A stretch of DNA of 36,253 bases, taken from Acidovorax sp. Leaf191 (GTDB taxonomy: Bacteria > Pseudomonadota > Gammaproteobacteria > Burkholderiales > Burkholderiaceae_C). The stretch spans positions 44,715-80,967 of the forward strand of contig NZ_LMPT01000009.1 in the NCBI RefSeq assembly GCF_001424425.1, in the 5' to 3' direction. The notes under the pieces were generated by a model. It saw nothing but the letters and a program-made list of their open reading frames with translations. It was not told the DNA's origin and searched no databases. Positions within the stretch are counted from its first letter, which is position 1. Every line of letters starts with the position of its first letter. A program made the position numbers and the translations under genes. Below, piece by piece: positions 1-8,416 of this stretch.

Positions 1-522
1 CTGCTGGATGAAGCCGTCGAGCTCGCCCTTGGTGGGTTGCGGCGTGGTTTCCGTGATGGACGCGATGCCCTTCTTGCCGCTGTAGTCGCTGGAGCGGAAC
101 GCCCAGTTCTTGGATTTGTAGTCGTCCGCTTCGCGTTTGCCGGCTTCGTCCACCTTGTGCGTGGTGCCGTCGCGCAGTTTCACTTCCCAGGATTTTTCGG
201 CGCCAATGCTCTCGGGCAGCGTCACGCCAGCGCTGGCGGCAGCCGACTTGAGGTCGGGTGCGGATCCGGCGATGTTGACCTTGTCGCCGGCCTTGGCGTC
301 GGCCGGCACACTGGCTGCGGCCTTGTTGAGCGAGCCCAGCAGCTGGTTGAGCTTGGAGATCTGGTCGTTCTTGGCCTGGACCGAAGAGATCTGGTCCTTG
401 AGCTGCGCTTCCAGGAGATTCGCGCGGTTGGATTGAACGGCCATCATGGCGGTTTCCAGGTCCATGCCCTGGACGTTGATGGAGGTCACGCCCCCCACAT
501 TGACATTGCCGACAGTTGACAT
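1..522 (-). CDS. T3SS tip/filament-like protein, copy 1 (partial, C-terminus off window)
   Basis: The gene starts at ATG 522-520 behind a GGAAGGA ribosome binding site and runs off the left edge after 174 codons. The N-terminal third (INVQGMDLETAMM onwards) differs from the neighbouring copy at 569-1125 at only 2 of 56 residues; the middle diverges. It is rich in Gln, Asn and Lys and predicted helical, with no signal peptide or membrane segment, as expected for a secreted T3SS filament or tip subunit. If it ends like its neighbour, the full length would be about 204 residues, similar to the Bordetella tip protein Bsp22. Position next to sctW and downstream of an LcrG-like gene supports a needle-tip role. 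The family name is inference from size, composition and context; I could not match a specific domain. Confidence 0.6.
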   Translation of the reverse strand, partial: MSTVGNVNVGGVTSINVQGMDLETAMMAVQSNRANLLEAQLKDQISSVQAKNDQISKLNQLLGSLNKAAASVPADAKAGDKVNIAGSAPDLKSAAASAGVTLPESIGAEKSWEVKLRDGTTHKVDEAGKREADDYKSKNWAFRSSDYSGKKGIASITETTPQPTKGELDGFIQQ

Positions 523-568
523 GATGGCGTCCTTCCGATGCTGTTGTCGTTGTTGCGGGTCGCTGATC

Positions 569-1125
569 TCAGCGCATGTTGCCGATGATGGAGCTGCGGC
601 TGTCCTGCATCTTCTTGATGAAGTTGGTCATCACGTCGAAGGCTTCGTTGCGCTTGTTGGACAGGGCTGGATCGCGCCATCGAGCTTGCCCTTGGTCACG
701 TCGCCGCGCAGGCCGCCTTCCAGGCGCGCTGCACTGCCATCGGCCTTGAGTGTGTTGGTCAGCCCGCCGCCGCCGTCCTTGTTGTCCGACAGGCCGGGGT
801 TGGTGATGCCGGCCGAGATGTAGGCGCTGTTGACTTCCTTCTCGACGTTGTAGGCGCCGCCGTTGGCGAACTGGCTGTTCCCATCGATGCGGGTGTCGGC
901 CTTGGCGTCCGAGCCGAACATGGCAGCGGCCTTGTTCAGCGAACCCAGCAGCTGGTTCATCTTGGAGATCTGATCGTTCTTGGCTTGCACCGAGGAGATC
1001 TGGTCCTTGAGTTGCGTTTCCAGCAGATTGGCGCGGTTGGACTGGACGGCCATCATGGCGGTTTCAAGGTCCATGCCCTGGACGTTGATGCCCTGTGCGC
1101 CGCCGATACCAGAGATACTAGACAT
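569..1125 (-). pseudogene. T3SS tip/filament-like protein, copy 2, apparent frameshift
   Basis: The start is ATG 1125-1123 behind TAGGAGA. As written, the frame stops at 631 and gives 164 residues ending in an unrelated tail. Near 665-667 one base seems to be missing: past that point another frame reads LSNKRNEAFDVMTNFIKK and ends IIGNMR at a TGA (571-569). The span is 557 bp, one short of a multiple of three, and the restored protein would be 185 residues. The restored tail is amphipathic and helical, the kind of C-terminus needed for subunit packing in tip/filament proteins. Copy 1 reaches the window edge at the matching point, so the tails cannot be compared here. Either a real loss of this paralogue or a sequencing error in the GGG run at 664-666 would explain it. 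Confidence 0.65.
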
Positions 1126-1164
1126 AGTTTTCTCCTATTGAAATGTTTGGTTGATTGGAGATTT

Positions 1165-1458
1165 TTAGATCATCGAACGCGGGCGGCGTGCCGCACCGGC
1201 GCCGGGCGCTGCAAACGAAGCGCGGGCCTGTTCTTCCTTCACGTCCTGCTCCACCGCAGCCATGTCTTCCTGGAAGGCCTTCTGCGCGGCTTCGATGCCC
1301 TTGAGGTCGAGCTGGGCGTCCAGGACACTGCGCACCTTCTCGGGGTCCAGGCCCTGGCTGCGGTAGAACTCGTCGGCGGCTGCCAGCTGGCCTTGCACTT
1401 CATCGATCAGCGCCTGGGCGCGGGCTACGATGTCCTGGGGGTTGTCTTGTCCTGCCAT
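1165..1458 (-). CDS. small T3SS protein, LcrG/PcrG-like candidate
   Basis: This 97-residue acidic, helical protein starts at ATG 1458-1456, 7 nt after AGGAG. It is the first gene of the minus-strand unit that continues into the two tip-like genes, and a GGAAC-N15-GTTAC box lies 62 nt upstream. Size, position before the tip gene, a central GLDPEKV segment and a basic end (RRPRSMI) resemble LcrG/PcrG, the tip chaperones encoded just before lcrV/pcrV; LcrG carries GLTPEAV and ends in an RPRKP-type tail. The rest of the similarity is weak, so another export chaperone is possible. Confidence 0.5.
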   Translation of the reverse strand: MAGQDNPQDIVARAQALIDEVQGQLAAADEFYRSQGLDPEKVRSVLDAQLDLKGIEAAQKAFQEDMAAVEQDVKEEQARASFAAPGAGAARRPRSMI

Positions 1459-1520
1459 TTCGAAACTCCTGTTGATATTGGGCGGTGGTGGTGCGAAATG
1501 TGCCGCACGACACCGGGTAA

Positions 1521-1545
1521 GTAACCACCCCGAAGGTCCGGTTCC
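1521..1545 (-). promoter_or_regulatory. putative ECF-sigma promoter box, tip operon
   Basis: On the minus strand GGAAC (1545-1541), 15 nt and GTTAC (1525-1521) lie 62 nt before the 97-aa gene. It is one of four perfect copies of this two-part motif in the window, all before T3SS genes. GGAAC is the usual -35 element of ECF sigma factors; the -10 assignment is inference. Confidence 0.6.
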
Positions 1546-1579
1546 ACGGTCGCGCAGAAATTTTCGGCAGGCCTTGCAG

Positions 1580-1604
1580 GGAACCCGATGGCGCCAGCCG
1601 TTAC
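1580..1604 (+). promoter_or_regulatory. putative ECF-sigma promoter box, sctW operon
   Basis: GGAAC at 1580-1584, 15 nt, then GTTAC at 1600-1604, ending 44 nt before the sctW ATG. It is divergent from the box at 1521-1545, so the 190-bp intergenic region could drive both T3SS units with the same sigma factor. Confidence 0.6.
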
Positions 1605-1648
1605 CCACCCAGGGGTGCCCTGCGCGCGAGCCCATAAGAGAAATCCCT

Positions 1649-2752
1649 ATGTCCAGAATCGAATCGTTCAACACCCCGTCTTTCGACAACATGTCTTTGC
1701 GCGGCGGGCTGCAGGGCGGGGGCCAGGCTTTGGCCGGGCAATACGCCGGCCAGCAGGTCAAGGTGGATGACGGGCTGTCCGTGCTGGCCGACGCGGCGGA
1801 AGAAATCAGCCTGCACCATTCGGAAAAGGCCGAGACCAAGCACGCCTCCGAACGCAAGAAGGAGGCCACCCGGCCGATGGAGCTGATGAGCCCCGAGGCC
1901 ATCACGGCCTACATGGAGGCGGCCCAGGCCTTCGAGGACCCCGAGCAGCTGGTGCAACTGGCCAAGCGGATGCTGTCCGGCCAGGGCGACCCCGCAGCCC
2001 AGGCCAAGCAGGCTTTCCAGGGTCCCACCGAGCAGTTCATGGCGCTGCAGTACGCGCTGCACCAGGGCGAGCGCGACGGCGCGCCGGCCGACGTGCTGGA
2101 CGCCCTGCGCGAGGCCCTGGACGACCTGGAGATGGAGCACGGGCCGCGCATGCGGGCCGATGTCAACACCATCGGCACGGCGCAAGAGGGCGCGCGGGGG
2201 CATGCCGATGTGGCGCAGTTCCAGTCCACCTACCGCGACGTGGTGCTGGGCAACCCGTCGCTGGCGGGCACGCTCAAGCTGGCGCTCGAGCGCTTTGGCG
2301 ACAGCGACTTCGCCGCCGGGCTGGCGCGCCTGACCCAGGCGCTGGGCCAGGACCTGGCAGCCGCCCGGCCCTCGGCCGACCCCACGCGGCTGCAAAACCT
2401 GGTGCAGGACCTGTACCACCTGGGCGTGGCCTCGACCGTGCTCGATGCCAGCCGCGAGCTGCACGCCAAGATCAGCGAACAGCACGGCCCGCTCACCGGC
2501 ACGCCGGTCGCCCTGATGCAGGACCTGGTGGGCATCAGCGCCGAAAAATGGGTCTCCGGCGCGCGGTTCACCGCCCTGGCCGAGAAGTTCGGCGCCACGG
2601 GCGTGGAGGCGCAGATCCATTTCCTCACGGGCGTGAAGCTGCTGGTGCGGGACATGCCGGTCAAGGTGTTCGTGGATGCGGACCAGCGGCAGACGATTTT
2701 TCAGGCGGTGCAGGATGCACTGGACGCCGCCATCGACAAGGAGGACTACTGA
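1649..2752 (+). CDS. sctW: T3SS gatekeeper SctW (YopN-TyeA fusion, BopN/InvE type)
   Basis: This 367-residue protein is the cytoplasmic gatekeeper that holds back effectors until translocators are exported or host contact occurs. Length fits a fused YopN plus TyeA protein, as in MxiC, InvE and BopN, rather than the separate Yersinia pair; the TyeA-like part is roughly the last 90 residues. The N-terminus is Ser/Asn/Gly rich and unstructured, as expected for a secretion signal and chaperone-binding region. ATG 1649 is chosen because codons upstream encode only low-quality sequence and MSRIESF opens the typical family start. An ECF-like box ends 44 nt upstream. It is followed 2 nt later by a SycN-like chaperone gene, then sctX, sctY and sctV, exactly the Yersinia virA operon order, which makes the assignment strong. 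Confidence 0.88.
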   Translation: MSRIESFNTPSFDNMSLRGGLQGGGQALAGQYAGQQVKVDDGLSVLADAAEEISLHHSEKAETKHASERKKEATRPMELMSPEAITAYMEAAQAFEDPEQLVQLAKRMLSGQGDPAAQAKQAFQGPTEQFMALQYALHQGERDGAPADVLDALREALDDLEMEHGPRMRADVNTIGTAQEGARGHADVAQFQSTYRDVVLGNPSLAGTLKLALERFGDSDFAAGLARLTQALGQDLAAARPSADPTRLQNLVQDLYHLGVASTVLDASRELHAKISEQHGPLTGTPVALMQDLVGISAEKWVSGARFTALAEKFGATGVEAQIHFLTGVKLLVRDMPVKVFVDADQRQTIFQAVQDALDAAIDKEDY

Positions 2753-2754
2753 CC

Positions 2755-3138
2755 ATGGCGCATTTGCAACAGGCGCTGGCCGATTTCGGCCGCGATATCG
2801 GCCTGCCCACTCTGGAGGGCGGCCCGGACGGGGGCGTGCAGCTGCGTCTGGAGTCGGGCGCGCTGCTGGGGGTTGCCCAGCAGGGCGAGGAGGTGGTGGT
2901 GCACTGGGCCGAACCGGTGCGCTACGACATTGCTGCGCTGCTCCTGCGTGCCATGAAGCTGGCGGGCGACGCCCGCGATGCCGCCCAGCCCGTGCAGGTG
3001 GGGCTGCGCAGCCTGCCCACGGGCGACTGGCTGGTGCTGGCCACCCGGTTCGCGGCCGAAGGCGTGAGCGCCCGCCGCATTCGGGAGGCCTCGGAGTTCC
3101 TGCGGCAGTGGCAGGCCGACCTGGGCGGCAGCCGCTGA
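2755..3138 (+). CDS. SycN-like type III secretion chaperone
   Basis: A 127-residue acidic protein with the alternating helix/strand pattern of the CesT/SycE class I chaperones: an N-terminal helix (HLQQALADFGRDIGLP), central strands around EEVVVHW and a C-terminal helix. It starts 2 nt after the sctW stop behind AAGGAGG (2738-2744), so the two are translationally linked. In Yersinia the gene in this slot is sycN, which with YscB escorts YopN; the same job for SctW is inferred from position, size and fold pattern rather than clear residue identity. Confidence 0.7.
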   Translation: MAHLQQALADFGRDIGLPTLEGGPDGGVQLRLESGALLGVAQQGEEVVVHWAEPVRYDIAALLLRAMKLAGDARDAAQPVQVGLRSLPTGDWLVLATRFAAEGVSARRIREASEFLRQWQADLGGSR

Positions 3139-3170
3139 CCGCGAGCCCGCGATGCCGCGGGCGGCTGGGG

Positions 3171-3192
3171 GCCGGTGCCGCGGCGCACCGGC
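3171..3192 (+). other. intercistronic hairpin between sycN-like gene and sctX
   Basis: GCCGGTGC (3171-3178) pairs perfectly with GCACCGGC (3185-3192) around a 6-nt loop. No U-run follows, so it is not a classical terminator; it may limit read-through or protect a 3' end ahead of the separate promoter box at 3215. Confidence 0.5.
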
Positions 3193-3214
3193 ACAACTAA
3201 ACTGCGCGCGCGAT

Positions 3215-3239
3215 GGAACTTCCCCGTGCGCGCGGTTAC
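3215..3239 (+). promoter_or_regulatory. putative ECF-sigma promoter box, sctX-sctY-sctV
   Basis: GGAAC at 3215-3219 and GTTAC at 3235-3239 with 15 nt between, 53 nt before the sctX ATG. It sits in the only sizeable gap inside the sctW-sctV operon and would give sctXYV their own promoter. Confidence 0.6.
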
Positions 3240-3292
3240 TGAAACACGCAAGGCTGCGCCCGCACCCTGCGAATCTTCTGGGAGCATGCTGT

Positions 3293-3721
3293 ATGACGGA
3301 TATGAGAATCAGCGGTCTGGTGTTTGACCGGGGCATCGACAGCATCACCTACGCCCAGCAGGATGCGCAGACCATGCTGCCCGAGCGCGGGGAGTCCGCA
3401 CCGCCCGACGTGGGTTCACGGGCCCAGTTGTCGGCTTTGCTGGACAAGCCGTCCATCGACGACTTCCTCGACACGGCCACCCGCCCGCAGATCGCGAACC
3501 GGGACCTGCTCGTGCCCACGCGCTTTCGCGAGGCCCTGGACAACGCCCTGCAGCAGTTGCGCGATGCGGCGGCCCAGTGGCAGGCGCCGGGCGGCGCGGG
3601 CTCGGCCCCCGGCTCGGACGACGAGCTGCGCGTGCTCAACCGCGCCACCCGCCTTCTGAGCGAAGAGGTGGGACTGCGCGACCTCGTGCAGATGTACCGC
3701 AGCGCTCTCTACCAGGGCTGA
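3293..3721 (+). CDS. sctX: T3SS export protein SctX (YscX-like)
   Basis: This 142-residue protein starts at ATG 3293, 8 nt after GGGAG. YscX-family proteins are small secreted components that bind YscY and SctV and are needed to secrete early substrates. The C-terminal part (from about residue 75) is the most family-like, with amphipathic helices ending LVQMYRSALYQG; the N-terminal half is Asp/Ser/Pro rich and looks flexible. Its stop codon overlaps the sctY start (TGATG at 3719-3723). The slot between the sycN-like gene and sctY-sctV matches Yersinia exactly. SctX and SctY are restricted to the Ysc-type T3SS family, so their presence classifies this system. Confidence 0.82.
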   Translation: MTDMRISGLVFDRGIDSITYAQQDAQTMLPERGESAPPDVGSRAQLSALLDKPSIDDFLDTATRPQIANRDLLVPTRFREALDNALQQLRDAAAQWQAPGGAGSAPGSDDELRVLNRATRLLSEEVGLRDLVQMYRSALYQG

Positions 3722-4146
3722 TGGCGCACATGGCATCTGACGCAGCAGCACCCGCAACCGCGGCGGCGAGCGCCCAGCAACCCGGCGCAACCCCGGCGGC
3801 CAGTATCGAGCTGATGGACCTGCTGGCCTTCGTGTACCTGCAAAACGGCCTGCCCGACAAGGCCGCCGTGCTGCTGGCCGCCCGCAACCTCCTGGCGCCC
3901 GAGGATCCCCGGGCGCTGCTGTCGCTGGCGCTGGCCCAGGTGCGCTCGGCCAAGCCGCAGCGCGCCCTGAACACCCTGGAGCAGCTGGCGCTGCTGGGCG
4001 CCATGGATGCTTCCTTTCATCTGGTGCGCGCGCAAGCCCTGCATGCGCTGGACCGCCGCGACGAAGCGGCGGCCGCGATGCGTGCCTTCGTCGCACAGCG
4101 CAACGCTGCCGAGCCCACCCCGGAGACCGCGTCCACCGGGCGCTGA
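3721..4146 (+). CDS. sctY: T3SS chaperone SctY (YscY-like)
   Basis: A 141-residue, Ala-rich, helical protein with two or three tetratricopeptide-like helix pairs (LLAFVYLQNGLPDKAAVLLA, then a repeat with RALLSLALAQ, then FHLVRAQALHAL). YscY is the cytoplasmic partner of YscX, and the pair docks on the nonamer of SctV. The start ATG 3721 shares bases with the sctX stop, indicating coupled translation; a second ATG at 3730 is possible. The tail after residue 125 is unstructured. Assignment rests on the TPR pattern plus the conserved operon slot. Confidence 0.82.
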   Translation: MAHMASDAAAPATAAASAQQPGATPAASIELMDLLAFVYLQNGLPDKAAVLLAARNLLAPEDPRALLSLALAQVRSAKPQRALNTLEQLALLGAMDASFHLVRAQALHALDRRDEAAAAMRAFVAQRNAAEPTPETASTGR

Positions 4147-4158
4147 TTGCATTCCACC

Positions 4159-6279
4159 ATGTCCCAGACTGCTTCGTTCTCTCCGTTCGCCCGCCTGCAG
4201 CGCTTCGTCCAGATACTCACCAGCCGCAACGACCTGATCCTGGCGTTCTTCCTGGTGGCGGTGATCTTCATGATGATCCTGCCCCTGCCGACCTGGCTGG
4301 TGGACGCGCTCATCGGCATCAACATGACGATCTCGGCCATCTTGCTGATGGTGGCCATGTACCTGCCCTCGCCGCTGGCGTTCTCGTCGTTTCCGTCGGT
4401 GCTGCTGGTGACCACGCTGTTTCGCCTGGGCATCTCCATCGCCACCACCCGCCTGATCCTGCTGCAGGGCGACGCGGGCCATATCATCTTCACGTTCGGC
4501 AACTTCGTGGTGGGCGGCAACCTGGTGGTCGGCCTGGTGGTGTTCCTGATCCTGACCATCGTGCAGTTCGTGGTGATCACCAAGGGCGCGGAGCGCGTGG
4601 CCGAAGTGGCGGCGCGCTTCTCGCTCGACGCCATGCCCGGCAAGCAGATGTCCATCGACGGCGACATGCGCGCGGGCACCATCGACATGGACGAGGCCAA
4701 GCGCCGCCGCAACATCGTCGAGAAGGAAAGCCAGCTCTACGGCGCCATGGACGGCGCGATGAAGTTCGTCAAGGGCGACGCCATCGCCGGCCTGATCATC
4801 GTGGCGGTGAACCTGCTGGGCGGCATCGTCATCGGCACCACGCAGCGCGGCATGAGCGCGGCGGACGCGATGAAGACCTACTCCGTGCTGACCATCGGCG
4901 ACGGCCTGATCGCGCAGATCCCGGCGCTGTTCATCGCGATCTGCGCGGGCATGATCGTGACGCGCGTGCAGACGGGCGATGGCCCCTCCAACGTCGGCAA
5001 GGACATCGGCCAGCAGGTGCTGGCGCAGCCCCGCGCGCTGCTGATCGCTGCGGCCGTGGCGCTGGGCATGGGGCTGATCCCCGGCATGCCGCTGCCGGTG
5101 TTCCTGATCCTGGCGGTGGTCATCGGCACCATCGGCTTCACCATTTTGCGCGGCACCCGGCGCGTGGTGGACGAAAAAACCGGCGAGGTCACCGAGGTGC
5201 CCGCCATGCAGCCCGCGGGCGAGGCGCGCACCAAGCCCAAGGCATCGGACGGCAGCGACGAGTTCGCGCCCACGGTGCCCCTGCTGATGGACGTGGCCGC
5301 GGGCCTGCAGACCAGCTTCGATGCCGGCGTGCTCAACGACGAACTGCTCAAGATCCGCCGTGCGCTGTATTTCGACCTGGGCGTGCCGTTCCCGGGCATC
5401 CAGCTGCGCTTCAACGAATCCCTGCCGCCCGAGAGCTACAACATCCTGCTGTCCGAAGTGCCGGTATCGCAGGGCCGCCTGCGCCCCGGCTACCTGCTGG
5501 TGCGCGAGAGCCTGAGCAACCTCGATGCGCTGCAGATCGCCTACGAGGAGGACCGCAAGTTCCTGCCCCACATCCCGACCCTGTGGGTGGGCGACCACCT
5601 GCGCGAGCCGCTGTCGCGCGCGGGCATTCCGTTCATGGACCCCAGCCAGGTGCTGACGTACCACCTGGCCTTCGTGCTCAAGAAGTACTCGGCCGACTTC
5701 ATCGGCATCCAGGAAACCCGCTTTTTGCTCAGCGCAATGGAGGGCCGCTTCCCCGACCTGGTCAAGGAGTCCACCCGGGTCCTGCCGATCCAGAAGATTG
5801 CCGAAATCCTGCAGCGGCTGGTGTCCGAGGACATTTCCGTGCGCAACCTGCGCGCCATCCTGGAGTCGCTGATCGAATGGGGCCAGAAGGAAAAGGACTC
5901 GGTCCTGCTGACCGAGTACGTGCGCTCCACGCTCAAGCGGCACATCAGCTACAAGTACTCCAGCGGGCAGAACATCCTGCCGGCCTACCTGCTGGCGCCC
6001 AGCATCGAGGACACCGTGCGCGGCGCGGTGCGCCAGACCTCGGCGGGTAGCTACCTGTCGCTGGACCCGGCGGTGAGCAAGCGGCTGGTGGAGAACATCA
6101 AGAAGGCGGTGGGCGACATCGGCGGCAATGCGCAGCGCCCCGTGCTGCTCACCTCCATGGACATCCGGCGCTACATGCGCAAGATGATCGAGCAGGACCT
6201 GTACGACCTGCCCGTGCTGTCCTACCAGGAGCTGACCCAGGAGATCAACATCCAGCCGCTCGCGAGGATCGACCTGTGA
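4159..6279 (+). CDS. sctV: T3SS export gate protein SctV (YscV/LcrD/BcrD family)
   Basis: A 706-residue inner-membrane protein of the FHIPEP family that forms the nonameric export gate. The first 330 residues hold about eight hydrophobic segments; the conserved cytoplasmic loop signature ([16 protein letters not shown], about residues 158-172) is present. From about residue 360 follows the soluble cytoplasmic domain that docks chaperones and SctX/SctY. Length is normal for the family. ATG 4159 is preferred to TTG 4147 because the protein aligns from MSQTASF; it lies 12 nt after sctY. It is the last gene of the operon. The element at 6311-6365 forms a hairpin followed by a T-run and could end transcription. 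Confidence 0.97.
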   Translation: MSQTASFSPFARLQRFVQILTSRNDLILAFFLVAVIFMMILPLPTWLVDALIGINMTISAILLMVAMYLPSPLAFSSFPSVLLVTTLFRLGISIATTRLILLQGDAGHIIFTFGNFVVGGNLVVGLVVFLILTIVQFVVITKGAERVAEVAARFSLDAMPGKQMSIDGDMRAGTIDMDEAKRRRNIVEKESQLYGAMDGAMKFVKGDAIAGLIIVAVNLLGGIVIGTTQRGMSAADAMKTYSVLTIGDGLIAQIPALFIAICAGMIVTRVQTGDGPSNVGKDIGQQVLAQPRALLIAAAVALGMGLIPGMPLPVFLILAVVIGTIGFTILRGTRRVVDEKTGEVTEVPAMQPAGEARTKPKASDGSDEFAPTVPLLMDVAAGLQTSFDAGVLNDELLKIRRALYFDLGVPFPGIQLRFNESLPPESYNILLSEVPVSQGRLRPGYLLVRESLSNLDALQIAYEEDRKFLPHIPTLWVGDHLREPLSRAGIPFMDPSQVLTYHLAFVLKKYSADFIGIQETRFLLSAMEGRFPDLVKESTRVLPIQKIAEILQRLVSEDISVRNLRAILESLIEWGQKEKDSVLLTEYVRSTLKRHISYKYSSGQNILPAYLLAPSIEDTVRGAVRQTSAGSYLSLDPAVSKRLVENIKKAVGDIGGNAQRPVLLTSMDIRRYMRKMIEQDLYDLPVLSYQELTQEINIQPLARIDL

Positions 6280-6310
6280 GCGGAAGCCGACCCTGGAGCG
6301 ATGCTCCTGA

Positions 6311-6365
6311 ATTCATAGCTGCTACCGCTTGTCCAGCAAGCGGCAGGGCCCATTTTTGCTTCAAG
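6311..6365. repeat. dispersed Comamonadaceae-type element, copy 1 (possible sctV terminator)
   Basis: It contains the core ATAGCTGCTACCGC (6315-6328) and a perfect 7-bp inverted repeat CCGCTTG/CAAGCGG (6325-6331 and 6337-6343) followed by CATTTTTG. I recall this short mosaic repeat as common in Acidovorax-type genomes. Its reverse complement aligns with the copy at 26154-26206 (shared GGCC, TGCCGC, AAGCG and AGCTATGAA blocks). The hairpin plus T-run between sctV and the convergent STAS gene could act as a terminator for sctV. Confidence 0.6.
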
Positions 6366-6383
6366 TTCAACGCCCCGTCGGCG

Positions 6384-6716
6384 TTACACCTTGGCGATGC
6401 CCTCGTCCAGCGTGTCGGTCACGGCGAACAGGGTCAGGAAGCCGCTCATGTCGAACACCTCGCGCACCATGTCGCGCAGGCCCACGAGCACCAGCTTGCC
6501 CTTGCTGGTGCGCAGCTTCTTGCCCGCCAGCAGCACCACGCGCAGTCCGGCGGAGCTGATGTATTCCAGCGCCGAGAGGTCGAACACCAGGCGCTGGATG
6601 CCTGCGTCGAGTTGCTCGGTCACCACGCGTTCGAGCTCCGGCGAGCTGCTGCTGTCCAGACGGCCACGGGGACGCAGGATGAGGATGTCATTGCGGCGTT
6701 CCTGTTCGAGATTCAT
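6384..6716 (-). CDS. STAS-domain anti-sigma factor antagonist (BtrV-like)
   Basis: A 110-residue single STAS domain of the SpoIIAA/RsbV/BtrV class. In such switches the unphosphorylated protein captures the anti-sigma kinase and frees the sigma factor; phosphorylation of a conserved Ser disables it. Here the phospho-site region reads ALEYISSAGLR, with candidate Ser54 and Ser55. ATG 6716 follows GAAGGA by 8 nt. It stands alone between sctV and sctD, convergent to sctV, while its presumed partners, the PP2C phosphatase (17234-19318) and the kinase (22180-22629), lie 10-16 kb away. In Bordetella, BtrV also acts on T3SS secretion; carrying that role over here is inference. Confidence 0.9.
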   Translation of the reverse strand: MNLEQERRNDILILRPRGRLDSSSSPELERVVTEQLDAGIQRLVFDLSALEYISSAGLRVVLLAGKKLRTSKGKLVLVGLRDMVREVFDMSGFLTLFAVTDTLDEGIAKV

Positions 6717-6862
6717 GGACGCAGTCCTTCGGGGGTGAGGGGTGGAGTGGGGGAGAAAACCGGAAAGGGCGCATTGTATGGGCCGCCCCGCCAACCCGCG
6801 CGGATTAATTGCCCGGCGCCTGCACGGCGTGCGGCGCGGGTGTCCGCCGCAGGAGGCGCACG

Positions 6863-8416
6863 ATGAGCGCTGCGGCGGAACTGCGCATCCTGACCGGCCG
6901 GCACGCCGGCGCGCGCGCCCCCTTGGCGGGCGGCGAGCGCATGGGGGCGGACGACGGTTGCGACCTCATCCTGACCGACCTGGACCTGCCCTCCGACATG
7001 GGGGCCTGGGTACAGATTGCGATGGGACGCTGGTGGGTGCGCTCGTCGCCGCCCGAGGCGCAGGCACCGGCCGATGCCCCGCCGGCAGACCCCGCTTCCT
7101 CCTGGGTGTCCGAGCAGCCCTGGGGTGCGGTGGCCTACCTGGGGCAGGTGGCGATCACCGTCAGCGCGGCGGACGCTGCCTGGCAGGCCGTGCCGCACGG
7201 CCATGTGGAAGCTGCTGGTGCGGCTGCAACCGCTGACAAAACCGCCGCAGATACCACTTTGACGGCAGCCAGCGCCGGCTCGCCAACGCAGGCCTCCCGA
7301 ACCGGCGACCCGGTGCTGGCCGTCATTCCACAGAACGACGCGGCCGATCCACAACACGGCCACAACCCGGCATCGGAGCCGGGAGGGCGTGCCGTGGACG
7401 CCACGGTGCGCACCGGTGCTGGCGTGGCCGCGGGCAGCGCGCCGGCCAAGGCGCGCCGCCGGTGGCAGCCGGCGTTGATCATCGGCCTGGCGCTGGCGGC
7501 ATTGCTGCTGTCGGTGTTCTGGTCGTTGCTCAAGGGCCAGGGAGCCCAGCGTGCGGCCGAGGGCGCCCAGGCCTCCGAGGCCAATGCGGCGGCGGCCGGC
7601 GCCGAGCGCCAGCAGCGCCTGCTGCGGGACATCCAGCTGGCCATTGCCCGTGTGGACCCCGGCCTGCGCCTGCGCATCGAGGCGCTGCCCACGGGCGGCG
7701 CCCGGGTCAGCGGCTGGGTGGCAGACATCGCGCAGCTCGACCGTCTGGCCGAAGGGCTTGCCGGCATCCGCCCCGCGCCCGCGCTGGCGGTGCGCACGGC
7801 GTCCGATCTGATGGACGACCTGGTCGAAGCGGGCGGGCCGGACGCACAGGCACTGCGGTTCGAGTTGCTGGGCGAAGGCCGCGTGCGCGCGCATGGCCTG
7901 GTCATGGCGCCGGCCGAGCGCGACAGGGTGCTGGCCCTGGTGCGTGCCCGCGTGCCCCCGGGCATCGAGATCGTGGACGGCCTGCGCGTGGCGTCCGCCC
8001 AGGGCGGCACGGTGCAGGAATGGCTGCGCACCGCAGGCTTTGCGGGGGCCGAGGCACGCTGGGATGGCGAGCAGATGGTGATCGGCCTGGACATCGGCGG
8101 CCAAGAGCGCGCAAGGCTCGAGTCCCTGCTGGCGCGGGCGGCCACGCCGCTCTCCGGCATACCCTTCGTGCTGCGCACCCGCGAGGTCGGGCGTGCACCA
8201 GCCGTGGCCGCGGTGCCGGCGGTGCCCGCACACGCCAGCAAAGCGCCGCTGCCTTTCAGCATCCGCAGCGTGGTGGGCGGCGCGGTGCCTTACATCGTTC
8301 TGGGCGACGGCTCCAAGTTGCAACCCGGCGGTCGGCGTGCGGGTTGGCGCCTGGTGGCGGTGGAGTCCGACCGCATCGTGTTCGACGGACCGCGTTCCCT
8401 GGTGGTCATGCGGTGA
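6863..8416 (+). CDS. sctD: T3SS inner-membrane ring protein SctD (YscD-like)
   Basis: A 517-residue bitopic protein that forms the outer of the two inner-membrane rings. Residues 1-110 form a cytoplasmic FHA-like domain (ELRILTGRHAGARAPL and a DLILTDLDLP strand), followed by a long low-complexity Ala/Thr/Pro linker (about 115-198), one transmembrane segment (about 203-222) after an Arg cluster, and a periplasmic part with repeated BON-like alpha/beta modules from about residue 240. AGGAGG at 6851-6856 fixes the ATG at 6863. The linker is longer than usual for YscD. Its stop overlaps the GTG of the next gene and sctF follows, matching yscD-yscE-yscF order. Confidence 0.9.
   Translation: MSAAAELRILTGRHAGARAPLAGGERMGADDGCDLILTDLDLPSDMGAWVQIAMGRWWVRSSPPEAQAPADAPPADPASSWVSEQPWGAVAYLGQVAITVSAADAAWQAVPHGHVEAAGAAATADKTAADTTLTAASAGSPTQASRTGDPVLAVIPQNDAADPQHGHNPASEPGGRAVDATVRTGAGVAAGSAPAKARRRWQPALIIGLALAALLLSVFWSLLKGQGAQRAAEGAQASEANAAAAGAERQQRLLRDIQLAIARVDPGLRLRIEALPTGGARVSGWVADIAQLDRLAEGLAGIRPAPALAVRTASDLMDDLVEAGGPDAQALRFELLGEGRVRAHGLVMAPAERDRVLALVRARVPPGIEIVDGLRVASAQGGTVQEWLRTAGFAGAEARWDGEQMVIGLDIGGQERARLESLLARAATPLSGIPFVLRTREVGRAPAVAAVPAVPAHASKAPLPFSIRSVVGGAVPYIVLGDGSKLQPGGRRAGWRLVAVESDRIVFDGPRSLVVMR

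Noticed and set aside
1578..1612. HrpL box (GGAACC-N15/16-CCAC) before sctW.
   Set aside because: GGAACC is present but CCAC comes only after 19 nt; the GTTAC half at constant spacing in four sites fits better.
1459..1648. Plant-inducible (PIP) box TTCGB-N15-TTCGB for HrpX control.
   Set aside because: No pair of TTCG elements at the needed spacing was seen in this intergenic region.
3709..5943. A 744-codon minus-strand open frame opposite sctY and sctV.
   Set aside because: The composition is His/Asp/Arg/Gln rich with no recognisable domain, while sctV on the plus strand is certain.
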